From Methylobacteriaceae bacterium (GTDB lineage: Bacteria; Pseudomonadota; Alphaproteobacteria; Rhizobiales; Beijerinckiaceae), in assembly GCA_031272615.1 (NCBI GenBank), contig JAISTL010000072.1, forward strand, positions 1 to 15,939: DNA of 15,939 nt, given 5' to 3'. The notes below the pieces were generated by a model that did no database searches, was not told where the DNA came from, and saw nothing but the letters and a program-made list of their open reading frames with translations. Below, in pieces: positions 1-6,603 of this stretch. The stretch's first letter is position 1; the number at the start of each line of letters is the position of its first letter. Made by a program: the position numbers and the translations under genes.

Positions 1-286
1 CATTGCCCGGGCGCTGATGCAGCGGCCGAGTCTCATTCTCGCCGACGAGCCGACCTCGTCCCTCGACCCGAAGACCTCCGTGGAAATCATGGAGATGCTC
101 AAGAATGTGGTGACGGAGAACGGCATTCCGGTGCTGGTCAACATCCATGACGTGGAGCTCGCCAAACGCTACGCGGACCGCCTGGTCGGCATGACCGGCG
201 GCAAGGTGGTGTTTGACGGGCTGCCCGGCGATCTCACCGTCAGTGAACTGAAGAACATCTACGGCGGGGAGGGCTGGATCAAATGA
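1..286 (+). CDS. phnC: Phosphonate-type ABC transporter ATP-binding protein, C-terminal part (5' end outside window)
   Basis: This is the C-terminal part of an ABC ATPase whose start lies left of the window; the reading frame is open from base 2. The visible residues begin inside the helix after the signature motif (IARAL). They then show Walker B with D-loop ([13 protein letters not shown]) and the H-switch ([14 protein letters not shown]), a wording typical of PhnC. PhnC is the cytoplasmic ATPase of PhnCDE importers for phosphonates, phosphate esters or phosphite. Its stop overlaps the start of the first permease gene by four bases (ATGA), so the two are translationally coupled. The binding protein gene phnD is not downstream and would have to be upstream. 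The family is well supported by the two permeases that follow; the exact substrate cannot be read. Confidence 0.9.
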   Translation, partial: IARALMQRPSLILADEPTSSLDPKTSVEIMEMLKNVVTENGIPVLVNIHDVELAKRYADRLVGMTGGKVVFDGLPGDLTVSELKNIYGGEGWIK

Positions 287-1089
287 ACGCACCGCAATCC
301 GCCGCTGACGCCGCCGTGGTGCCGACGCCGTTCAAAACCTCCACCGGCTTCAAGCTGGCGATGCTGGCGCTGGTGGTTTATGCCGTTTACGCCATGGGTC
401 AGCTGGGGTTTTCGTGGGGTCGCTTCGTCACCGGGCTGGACAACGGCGCCGTGTTTCTCGGGCGCATGTTTCCGCCGCGCTTCACCCACATGGATCAGCT
501 GGAGCGGGGCATTATCGAGAGCCTGGAGATGGCGGTGCTGTCCACCTTCTTCGGTGTGCTGCTGGCGCTGCCCATCGCCATCCTCGGCGCCCGCAATTTG
601 ATGCCGGTGTGGGTCACGTGGCCGGTGCGCATCGTCGTCACCCTGTGCCGGGCCTTCAACCCGGTGATTGTCGGCATCATCTTCATCAAGGCCGTGGGGT
701 TCGGCGCGCTCGCCGGAATCCTGGCGTTGATGGTGTCGGCCATCGGCTTTGTCGGCAAGCTGTTCATGGAGGCCATCGAGGAAATCTCCATGAAGCAGAT
801 CGAGGCGGTGCGGGCGACGGGGGCCGGGTTCATGAGCGTGGTCGCCTACGGCGTGATTCCGCAGGTGTTTTCGCGGCTTGTCGGCTTCTGCTCCTACCAG
901 TTTGACGCCAATCTGCGCAACTCCACCATGATCGGCATCGTCGGCGCCGGGGGCGTCGGCTCCACGCTGTTCAACGCCTACCAGCGCTTTGAGTATGATT
1001 TCGTGCTGGCGATTTTGATCAGCATCATCCTCATCGTGCTGGCCGGTGAAATGCTGTCCATTCTTGTGAAACGGATTTTCGATGTCTGA
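283..1089 (+). CDS. phnE: Phosphonate-type ABC transporter permease (first copy)
   Basis: A 268-residue inner-membrane permease of the PhnE type. Hydrophobic segments lie near residues 25-45, 75-101, 107-160 (two or three helices) and 245-262. The coupling helix (EAA-like loop) reads [20 protein letters not shown] near residues 165-185. The PhnE-typical segment [17 protein letters not shown] follows near 210-226. The ATG overlaps the phnC stop, and a GGGGAGGG Shine-Dalgarno lies just upstream inside phnC. The 3' end overlaps the second permease gene by eight bases. Two different PhnE genes in tandem are common in alphaproteobacteria, and the permease is then probably a heterodimer. Substrate specificity (phosphonate, phosphite or other) is not visible. 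Confidence 0.93.
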   Translation: MNAPQSAADAAVVPTPFKTSTGFKLAMLALVVYAVYAMGQLGFSWGRFVTGLDNGAVFLGRMFPPRFTHMDQLERGIIESLEMAVLSTFFGVLLALPIAILGARNLMPVWVTWPVRIVVTLCRAFNPVIVGIIFIKAVGFGALAGILALMVSAIGFVGKLFMEAIEEISMKQIEAVRATGAGFMSVVAYGVIPQVFSRLVGFCSYQFDANLRNSTMIGIVGAGGVGSTLFNAYQRFEYDFVLAILISIILIVLAGEMLSILVKRIFDV

Positions 1090-1891
1090 GACCCGAACCG
1101 ACGTTCCGACAGTGTGGCAACGGCACACCACCGTCGAGGTGCTGGCCCGCAACGCCGTGTGGCTGGCGATAATCATCGCCGTGCTGGTGTCCATCCGCCG
1201 GGTGAACATCATCTGGGAGTTCCTGTGGGACGCGCCGGAGCAGATGTCGGACCTCATCTCCCGCATGTGGCCCATCGACTTCGCCTATTATCCGGACTCC
1301 GTGCACGGCGCGCTGATGGAAACCTTCCACATCGCCACGCTGGGCACCCTGTTCACCATGGTGCTGGGCCTGCCGCTGGCGGTGCTGGCGGCCAACAACA
1401 TCACGCCGTACCGGGTCGTCAACCTGTTCGCCAAGTTCTGGCTGGTGGCGACCCGCTCGGTCAATTCGCTGGTGTGGGCGCTGCTGTTTGTGGCGGTGTT
1501 CGGGCCGGGGCCGCTGGCCGGCATGGTGGCCATCGCCTTCCGTTCCATCGGCTTTGTCGGCAAGCTGCTCGGCGAGGCGCTGGAGAGCGTCGCGCCGGGG
1601 CCCATCGAGGCGCTGAAGGCGGCGGGGGCGAGCCGCTTCCAGCAGTTGTGGTACGGCTATTGGCCGGCCATCCGCCCGGCGTTCTGGTCCATCATTCTGC
1701 TGCGCTGGGATATCAACGTGCGCGAATCCGCCGTGCTCGGCCTGGTCGGCGCCGGCGGACTGGGCATGATCCTCAACGCCGCCATCGATCTGTTCGAGTG
1801 GGAACGCGTGGCGATGATTCTGCTCACCATCTTCATCGTGGTGGTGGTGGTGGAAATCGTCATCACCCGCTTCCGCCGCACGCTGATTTGA
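1082..1891 (+). CDS. phnE: Phosphonate-type ABC transporter permease (second copy)
   Basis: A 269-residue permease paralogous to the preceding gene. It shares the block RSIGFVGKLLGEALE followed by the EAA-like loop (PGPIEALKAAGAS) and the segment NVRESAVLGLVGAGGLG. It probably forms the heterodimeric channel with the first PhnE and uses PhnC as ATPase. Its ATG lies eight bases before the end of the first phnE, and only a weak Shine-Dalgarno is visible, so translation is probably coupled. The last helix (near residues 238-258) is very rich in Val and Ile. It is the last gene of the operon: a strong hairpin starts five bases after its stop, and the next gene is convergent. No phnGHIJKLM (C-P lyase) gene follows. 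Confidence 0.93.
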   Translation: MSETRTDVPTVWQRHTTVEVLARNAVWLAIIIAVLVSIRRVNIIWEFLWDAPEQMSDLISRMWPIDFAYYPDSVHGALMETFHIATLGTLFTMVLGLPLAVLAANNITPYRVVNLFAKFWLVATRSVNSLVWALLFVAVFGPGPLAGMVAIAFRSIGFVGKLLGEALESVAPGPIEALKAAGASRFQQLWYGYWPAIRPAFWSIILLRWDINVRESAVLGLVGAGGLGMILNAAIDLFEWERVAMILLTIFIVVVVVEIVITRFRRTLI

Positions 1892-1895
1892 GGCC

Positions 1896-1916
1896 CGGGC
1901 GGGGTCAACCCGCCCG
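1896..1916. terminator. Strong hairpin between convergent phnE and mbfA
   Basis: A perfect 8-bp stem, CGGGCGGG / CCCGCCCG, with a five-base loop (GTCAA). It lies between the stop of the second phnE (1891) and the stop of mbfA (1927), which converge. Neither side has a clear T-run, so it is not a textbook intrinsic terminator. Its position and stability suggest a bidirectional transcript end or 3'-end stabiliser. Confidence 0.6.
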
Positions 1917-1926
1917 ACACCGGTCG

Positions 1927-2901
1927 TTAGCCGTGGCCGATGAGGATGCCGGCGCCGAACACCAGGGCGCCGCCGAGGACGACCTGGAGCGCGGCGCGGA
2001 AGAACGGCGTTTCCATGTAACGATTTTGAATCCAAGCGATGGAGAACAGCTCGATCACCACGATGATCATGGCGATGATGGTCGCGGTCAGGAAGTCCGG
2101 CAGCAGATAGGGGACGGCGTGGCCCAGCCCGCCCAGCGTCGTCATGATGCCGCAGGCGACGCCGCGCTTGATGGGAGAGCCGCGGCCGGAAATGGCGCCG
2201 TCATCGGAAACCGCCTCGGTGAAGCCCATGGAAATGCCCGCGCCGACCGAGGCGGCGAGGCCGACCAGGAAGGTTTCATGGGTGTTGTGGGTGGCGAAGG
2301 CGGCAGCGAACACCGGCGCCAGGGTGGATACCGAGCCGTCCATCAAACCGGCGAGCCCGGGTTGAATCCAGGTGAGCACAAACTGCCGGTGCGCGGTTTT
2401 CTGCTCCTCCTCGAGGGCCTCCGGCGTCAGGTAGGTGGAGGTGAGGACGGAGTAGGTGTCTTCGTGGCCGCTTTCGGCGGAGGCCAGCTGGTTGAGCAGT
2501 TCCCGCGTGCCGGCGTCGGTGGAGCGGGCGGCGGCCTGCACGTAAAAGCTGTGGGAATTGTGCTCCATGCGCCGCGCTTCGTCGCGGATGCGCTCGATGC
2601 CGAGATTCTCGATGAGCCACACCGGCTTCTGGGCGTAAAACCCGGAGACATGCTCGCGGCGGATCAGCGGAATCACATCGCCGAAGCGGCGGCGGAACTC
2701 CTCGGTCAGGCGTGAGCGGTGCCCCTCCTCCTCAATCGCCATTTCGTCGAACACCCTGGCGCTGTCAGGATAATCGGGGCGCAGGGTTTTGGCGAACACA
2801 CGGTAAATGCGCGAGTCATCCTCTTCGGTGGCGATGGCGAGAGCGAGGATTTCCTGCTCGCTCAAATCCTTGAAATTCTTTCGGTTTGACGTTCCGAACA
2901 T
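1927..2901 (-). CDS. mbfA: MbfA-type membrane-bound ferritin / VIT1 iron exporter
   Basis: A 324-residue fusion of a rubrerythrin-like ferritin domain (about 10-165) and a VIT1/CCC1-type membrane domain (about 170-324). The di-iron ligands are all readable: E26/E27, E58-x-x-H61, E113 and E143-x-x-H146. The membrane part has the landmarks LMDGSVSTLAPVFA and SMGFTEAVSDDG and about five hydrophobic helices. MbfA of Bradyrhizobium and Agrobacterium is an inner-membrane iron exporter that protects against iron and peroxide stress and is repressed by Irr. I chose ATG 2901 over an upstream ATG (2943). A GGAG lies eight bases before it, and the predicted transcript start is close to 2942, which would leave the longer form without a leader. 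Promoter and Irr box are listed separately. The gene stands alone and converges with phnE. Confidence 0.9.
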   Translation of the reverse strand: MFGTSNRKNFKDLSEQEILALAIATEEDDSRIYRVFAKTLRPDYPDSARVFDEMAIEEEGHRSRLTEEFRRRFGDVIPLIRREHVSGFYAQKPVWLIENLGIERIRDEARRMEHNSHSFYVQAAARSTDAGTRELLNQLASAESGHEDTYSVLTSTYLTPEALEEEQKTAHRQFVLTWIQPGLAGLMDGSVSTLAPVFAAAFATHNTHETFLVGLAASVGAGISMGFTEAVSDDGAISGRGSPIKRGVACGIMTTLGGLGHAVPYLLPDFLTATIIAMIIVVIELFSIAWIQNRYMETPFFRAALQVVLGGALVFGAGILIGHG

Positions 2902-2948
2902 GGTTGTCTCCGGGTGCCGGGCGGGTTGAGCCTTCTGAAACACAAACT

Positions 2949-2977
2949 GATATAGCGCCGGCGAACCGCAAAGTCTA
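2949..2977 (-). promoter_or_regulatory. Predicted sigma70-type promoter of mbfA
   Basis: On the minus strand a -35 TAGACT (2977-2972) and a -10 TATATC (2954-2949) are separated by exactly 17 bases. Each matches four of six consensus positions. The transcript would start near 2942, about 40 bases before the chosen mbfA start. The -35 overlaps the Irr box, which fits repression by blocking RNA polymerase. Inferred from sequence only. Confidence 0.55.
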
Positions 2978-2990
2978 GAATAATTCTAAA
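2974..2990 (-). promoter_or_regulatory. Iron control element (ICE, Irr box) upstream of mbfA
   Basis: Read on the mbfA strand the site is TTTAGAATTATTCTAGA. It matches the ICE consensus TTTAGAA-N3-TTCTAAA at 13 of the 14 specified positions. Irr of alphaproteobacteria binds ICE motifs, and mbfA is one of its known repressed targets. The site lies 73 bases upstream of the start codon and overlaps the predicted -35. An irr gene is not in the window. Confidence 0.82.
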
Positions 2991-3258
2991 CTAGGGGATA
3001 TTCACCGGCGAAAAGGGTGGACCCGGTGAACGGAGTGGATAGTGAAGAGCTTAAAAACCGGCAAAATGTCACCGTGCCCACCCGGTTTTCCCTGTCTACC
3101 GAGTCCGCCCAAATACCTGCCGCACACTCCGCGATAAACCCCGTAAGGGGTTCGGCGCAAGTCCATGTTGGTCTCAGCTGTCCACTATGCCCATTCCGTC
3201 TATCGTGTCCGCCGGATTGCTTCGTTCCACCCCGCGGCGTTCGGAAGTCTTTCATGGT
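2991..3258. other. Gene-free stretch between the mbfA promoter and the toxin gene
   Basis: I see no supportable gene here. Short open frames on both strands lack a Shine-Dalgarno and any family signature. The stretch holds a perfect small hairpin at 3137-3152 (AACCCC-GTAA-GGGGTT, a GNRA-type tetraloop). It also holds one copy (3180-3224) of a diverged repeat that recurs at 5252-5290. It may be decayed intergenic repeat material. Confidence 0.5.
3137..3152. other. Small perfect hairpin with GTAA tetraloop
   Basis: AACCCC-GTAA-GGGGTT forms a six-base-pair stem with a GNRA-type loop. It has no adjacent T-run, and it is more than 100 bases past the end of the minus-strand toxin gene, so a terminator role is unproven. 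Confidence 0.35.
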
Positions 3259-3786
3259 TCAAACGCCTGTTTGTCCCAACGCCCTCATTACGACGGAATA
3301 TGGCAGAACCAGCGACAACGGCGCCTTCGGGATCTCAAGTGCGCCATAGGATTTATACCAATGGGCGGCCCGCTGGTTTTTGGCATCGATAAACAGCATC
3401 GTACCGCCAACCAGCGATGAAACCTGTATGCACCTTCGCGCGGCGAGGATCAGCAGCTGGCCTCCGAGACCACATCCCTGAACGGATTTTTCCACCGCCA
3501 GTCTCCCGAGACGAAAACCACCCAATGGATAACGCCCCGTTCCGGGCGGGCGGGCGTTCGCCGGAACAAGGTCAAAATCAACCTGCGCGGGGCTGACCGT
3601 ATAATAGCCGTAAACAGTCTTTCCATCCCCGTCAGCGACGGCGACATACGTTTTTGACGCGCCGCTGTCGTGCGCCTGGCGGGCGTATTTCGCGAGGAAC
3701 CGGTTCAGTTCCGCTTCGCCGCAGTCAAACCCGGCGCGATCATGTCGTTTTGCGATTGCTTCCTCGTGCCAGGCGGGAACCGTCAT
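3259..3786 (-). CDS. GNAT acetyltransferase toxin, TacT-like
   Basis: A 175-residue GNAT-fold protein of the TacT/AtaT class. These toxins acetylate the amino group of charged aminoacyl-tRNA and block translation. Visible signs are the N-terminal motif FDCGEAELNRFLAKYARQ, the acetyl-CoA loop RLAVEKSVQGCGLGGQLL (near 95-112, with Q103-G-C-G-L-G108) and the segment HWYKSYGALEI. Its Y144 sits where the catalytic tyrosine of TacT lies. Length is normal for the class. The ATG overlaps the stop of the DUF1778 antitoxin gene by four bases, the usual antitoxin-first order. All core motifs appear intact, so it is probably active. Which tRNA it targets cannot be told. Confidence 0.88.
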   Translation of the reverse strand: MTVPAWHEEAIAKRHDRAGFDCGEAELNRFLAKYARQAHDSGASKTYVAVADGDGKTVYGYYTVSPAQVDFDLVPANARPPGTGRYPLGGFRLGRLAVEKSVQGCGLGGQLLILAARRCIQVSSLVGGTMLFIDAKNQRAAHWYKSYGALEIPKAPLSLVLPYSVVMRALGQTGV

Positions 3787-4061
3787 TCGCGCTCCACCAG
3801 AGCTTTTGCCGCTGCCAGCAGTTTTTTATTCGGCGCAGGCGGATGATCCAGCAAATCAAGGATAAAACGGGTTTGCTCCTCATCGAAGTGCAGGCGTTCG
3901 TTCCTTTCGATGACGGCATCCGCCGCCCGAAGCGCGTTTCGCAGAACAAATTCCTTCATGCTGGTGTTCTCCAGAGCCGCGGCGCGCAGGAGTCGCGACT
4001 TTTCCGCCGGTGGAATCTGCATCGGGAAACGACTGGTGCTTTCTGAAGCCATTCTGGGCAT
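3783..4061 (-). CDS. DUF1778 (TacA-like) ribbon-helix-helix antitoxin
   Basis: A 92-residue DUF1778 protein. The N-terminal half (about 8-50) has the ribbon-helix-helix pattern: a strand SRFPMQIP, then helices ending in RAADAVIE. The C-terminal part (HPPAPNKKLLAAAKAL, 72-87) is the family's toxin-binding tail. TacA-type proteins neutralise the partner GNAT toxin and repress their own operon. The Shine-Dalgarno GGAGG lies seven bases before the ATG (4061), and a strong promoter precedes it. The stop overlaps the toxin start by four bases. A second in-frame ATG three codons later is possible but worse placed. Confidence 0.88.
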   Translation of the reverse strand: MPRMASESTSRFPMQIPPAEKSRLLRAAALENTSMKEFVLRNALRAADAVIERNERLHFDEEQTRFILDLLDHPPAPNKKLLAAAKALVERE

Positions 4062-4081
4062 AAACCATCCTCCATGAGCGC

Positions 4082-4110
4082 ATCATAGTCCAAGACGTCA
4101 CAAAGGTCAA
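4082..4110 (-). promoter_or_regulatory. Sigma70-type promoter of the toxin-antitoxin operon
   Basis: On the minus strand TTGACC (4110-4105) and TATGAT (4087-4082) are spaced by exactly 17 bases, matching five of six positions each. It is the best promoter in the window. A leader of roughly 15 bases would precede the antitoxin ATG at 4061. The spacer contains the palindrome GACGTC (4094-4099), a possible part of an operator. Confidence 0.75.
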
Positions 4111-4116
4111 TATATG

Positions 4117-4136
4117 TTCAATCAAAGCACATTGAA
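4117..4136. promoter_or_regulatory. Inverted repeat upstream of the toxin-antitoxin promoter
   Basis: TTCAAT and ATTGAA are arranged as a six-base inverted repeat with an eight-base spacer, just upstream of the -35. Ribbon-helix-helix antitoxins bind short palindromes near their own promoter, so this is a candidate operator. It lies upstream of the -35 rather than over the promoter core, which weakens the idea. Confidence 0.3.
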
Positions 4137-4313
4137 TGAAATAGCGGCAGATCAGGGGGAGTGTGATGGAAAGTCCGGATGTCTTGTGTGAACGGGTTGA
4201 TTTGGCGGACTTTCGGCTTTCCACATCGAGAAGGCTTCAATCCGGTCAAGTCGTATGTTCCTTTTGCAAAGGCGGGCCATACCCCACAACGGATTTTTCG
4301 GCAATCACCAAAA

Positions 4314-5093
4314 TCAACGGCGCGGCTTGTTTTGTGATACGGCGTAGTCCCACTCCTCCTGTCCGGTCATCGGCACCGCGTTGAACCATTTTTCCGCTTC
4401 TTCGTCGTTGTTCTCAACACCTCTACCATCGCGATACAGCATCGCCAGATTGTGCTGGGCCTTCGCGTTCCCTTGTTCCGCAGCCTTCCGGACCCAGTAT
4501 GCCGCCTGGCCATCATTCTGTTCCACACCGCAGCCGCGGTAATACAGGTCGGCAAGGTTCAACTGGGCCACGTCATGACCTTGTTCCGCCGCCATGCGCA
4601 GCCAATGGGCGGCTTTTTCCGGGTCGTAGTGAAGGCCGTCACCTTGAAAATACCGGACACCTATGGTGAGCTGAGCTTCGGCGTCACCGTTGCGGGCCTT
4701 TTCGGCAAGATCGCCGATTTGACGTTTCATCAGTTCCCGGCCCCGAACAACCGTTTTGAAGACCATCACAAACAGAATAAAAAATACCAGAATGAATGTG
4801 GCAAACACCAAAATGAATGTGGCAACTGGCGCTCCGGGGTTGTCGCTGCTTATCAGAACCACGAAGGACGCACCGATAACCACGAAGAACGCACCGATGC
4901 CGATAACAAAGCTGATTATCAGCCGCCGCATCTTCCATTGCTCACTTTCGGGAGCTGTGAACGAAAAGTAGTTGCTCTGGATATCGTCCTCGATGCGGTC
5001 TGCCGTGGCGGGGTCATATCGGCTTTTCGAACCGTTACGTTTCGGTTCCCGGATCAGTATGTAACGCTTCATCTTCTGTGCACTCGCATTCAT
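4314..5093 (-). CDS. Membrane-anchored Sel1-repeat protein
   Basis: A 259-residue protein. The N-terminal part (1-55) is polar and basic. Two closely spaced hydrophobic helices follow (about 58-81 and 89-112), then a soluble part with two full Sel1 repeats (about 137-172 and 173-208, each ending WxRxAAEQG) and a third, partial one (209-241, AKAQHNLAMLYRDGRGV). Sel1 repeats are TPR-like protein-interaction modules, so an adaptor or scaffold role at the inner membrane is plausible; no enzyme motif is seen. With the helical hairpin both ends would be on the same side, probably the cytoplasm. Each membrane helix carries a tandem 21-bp duplication (see findings). The start at 5093 has a GGCGGGG six bases upstream. 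An alternative ATG at residue 8 lacks one. Confidence 0.75.
   Translation of the reverse strand: MNASAQKMKRYILIREPKRNGSKSRYDPATADRIEDDIQSNYFSFTAPESEQWKMRRLIISFVIGIGAFFVVIGASFVVLISSDNPGAPVATFILVFATFILVFFILFVMVFKTVVRGRELMKRQIGDLAEKARNGDAEAQLTIGVRYFQGDGLHYDPEKAAHWLRMAAEQGHDVAQLNLADLYYRGCGVEQNDGQAAYWVRKAAEQGNAKAQHNLAMLYRDGRGVENNDEEAEKWFNAVPMTGQEEWDYAVSQNKPRR
4782..4823. repeat. Tandem 21-bp duplication in the second membrane helix of the Sel1 protein
   Basis: Units 4782-4802 and 4803-4823 match at 19 of 21 bases. They encode ATFILVF twice (residues 91-97 and 98-104). Both differences leave the protein repeat perfect. Confidence 0.9.
4858..4899. repeat. Tandem 21-bp duplication in the first membrane helix of the Sel1 protein
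   Basis: Units 4858-4878 and 4879-4899 match at 19 of 21 bases. They encode IGAFFVV and IGASFVV (residues 66-72 and 73-79). This is a different sequence from the duplication at 4782-4823 but has the same unit length. Confidence 0.9.
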
Positions 5094-5400
5094 CGTATGC
5101 CCCGCCTGCCGGAGTTTGCGCAGTTCGCGGCGCTCTTCAAAGCGAAGCCGGGTGTATCGGTTGTCTACGGCGATGGCGCCTGTGGCACAAGTCGCACTGG
5201 ATTGGGGAATCCAAGCCCGTCCAATTCTGAGGGGACAGTTTAGTCCACCCGGTCCACCATGTCCATCGGAACTCTATCCGGATTGCTTCGCCACGCTCGT
5301 GGATGACGCGGAGCCCGCTATGGGCATCCCAAACGGTGGAGTAGGCCACCAACATTAGAACATTTTCCTGCCGACGGTTATGCAGGCGTGAAATCTCCAA
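5094..5400. other. Gene-free stretch between the Sel1 gene and the secreted protein gene
   Basis: A TTG-started minus-strand frame (5400-5137, 87 codons) spans most of it. Its composition (clusters of Trp, Arg and His) and lack of a start signal argue against a real gene. The stretch holds a short stem TGGATT-GGGG-AATCCA near 5195-5212. It also holds the second copy (5252-5290) of the diverged repeat seen at 3180-3224. Confidence 0.45.
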
Positions 5401-6246
5401 TCATCGCTCATCTCCTTCGGGTGTAACACGACACCATTCCATCAGTTTGCTTTTGATAAATCGTTCCACCAAATCCCGCTTCTCAACATAGCTGAAAGAG
5501 AAGGTAGCGCTGATATTCATTCGATCATGCAGGCTGTGCATTTCGCAGTAATAAGGTTCAGCAAATATTGATCGTAGGAAACTACCCGCTTTGTAATGTA
5601 ATTCATAGCACTCTGTTACACGACCAAAATGTTTATCGGCGTACACGGAACCTGTTAAATATTGCTCGTTTGTTCCTTCTTCAAACTTATATACGTCAGT
5701 CTTTGCATCACTCGAAATCAGTTCGTAGATGAAATGATATCGTCTAGGTCTGGTTCGGCCACGCAAAAACCATTCTGTTTGTTTCTCGAGAAACTCTTGC
5801 CTAACTGTATCCATCGGTCTGTCATAATATGGGCCATAGAGATTGTTGCCTTTGACTACCAGCCTCAGCGTTTTGTTGTCCTTCCCGATCTTATTGAATT
5901 CCACGAAATTATCCTTGGTTTCGCCGACAAACTCCGTTGGTAGGTCTGCTCCACTGAGATCCGGCATCAGGCCGGTTATCGGCGCTCCGTTAATCACCGC
6001 GTATTTTCCTTCATACTCCACCGGTTTTCCGCGCCCATCACCCACCGGACCGTCATAAAGTTCCTTGGGAATCGCGCAATACTTGCCTGCAAGCTTCACA
6101 TAGACCAGCCCCATCTTGTTGTCATACGCCTTGAAAACCGAAGGGTGGTTGGAAAACACCGGAGTTCGGCCGGGCGGCTTGTTACGCATCTGGAAGTACA
6201 GACTGACGCATAATGCCAGAGCAACGATAAAAAAAATGCGCTTCAT
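5401..6246 (-). CDS. Unrecognised secreted or membrane-anchored protein
   Basis: A 281-residue protein I do not recognise. Residues 1-20 (MKRIFFIVALALCVSLYF) form a signal peptide or an uncleaved N-terminal anchor. The residue before C13 is Leu, so this is a poor lipobox and a lipoprotein is unlikely. The rest is polar, rich in Tyr, Phe and Lys, with four cysteines (C57, C213, C234, C272) that could form two disulphides in the periplasm. There is no metal or catalytic motif I can name. The DNA is visibly richer in A and T than the flanking housekeeping genes, which suggests acquired DNA. The start at 6246 has only a weak AAGG about ten bases upstream. It lies 307 bp upstream of the Sel1 gene on the same strand, so co-transcription is possible but not shown. 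Confidence 0.65.
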   Translation of the reverse strand: MKRIFFIVALALCVSLYFQMRNKPPGRTPVFSNHPSVFKAYDNKMGLVYVKLAGKYCAIPKELYDGPVGDGRGKPVEYEGKYAVINGAPITGLMPDLSGADLPTEFVGETKDNFVEFNKIGKDNKTLRLVVKGNNLYGPYYDRPMDTVRQEFLEKQTEWFLRGRTRPRRYHFIYELISSDAKTDVYKFEEGTNEQYLTGSVYADKHFGRVTECYELHYKAGSFLRSIFAEPYYCEMHSLHDRMNISATFSFSYVEKRDLVERFIKSKLMEWCRVTPEGDER

Positions 6247-6603
6247 CAGTTCACAACACCTTGAACAGTTGAATTGCCGCCCCGGATTGCCGTCATGGGA
6301 TGGGAACGTGTCTTATGCCTGCGTCTCGGCATCAGCGGCCTCCCGCAGCCGGAAAGCCGCGGGCCTTCCCCATCGTCAGACGTCCGCCTTTCCCTGACCA
6401 GCGGAACCCCGGCAAACAATTACGCCGGACGACGCACGCCTCACGAAAAAAGCGGTTTCGCGCAACCACCCGCCCCACCGTCAACGGAGAGACCAGCTCG
6501 GGTGAGCATAACGGAATCCGGCAACGGCGTCCAGAAGTATTTCAGAATATAGTCCGGCGTATACCGGGGTGTTCGGGCGGAAACAAGAGAAGTGGGGCGG
6601 TCG
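6247..6603. other. Gene-free stretch
   Basis: Overlapping short plus-strand frames here (for example 6274-6552) are rich in Pro, Arg and Ser, lack a ribosome-binding site and show no family signature, so I do not call them. A short inverted repeat GTTCA/TGAAC lies just upstream of the unrecognised secreted protein gene. No clear terminator for the lipoprotein gene is visible. Confidence 0.45.

Noticed and set aside
1114..2715. 533-codon plus-strand frame crossing the second phnE and antisense to mbfA
   Set aside because: It runs through two well-supported genes in other frames and has the Arg/Gly/Ala/His bias of a shadow frame.
2902..2943. Fourteen-codon N-terminal extension of mbfA
   Set aside because: The predicted transcript start is near 2942 and the Shine-Dalgarno fits the ATG at 2901.
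2986..3349. Short frames on both strands upstream of mbfA (89 and 110 codons)
   Set aside because: One would begin inside the toxin gene region and end over the Irr box; neither has a start signal or a recognisable domain.
5137..5400. 87-codon frame after the unrecognised secreted protein gene
   Set aside because: TTG start with no Shine-Dalgarno, odd composition with Trp and Arg clusters, and it covers a diverged intergenic repeat.
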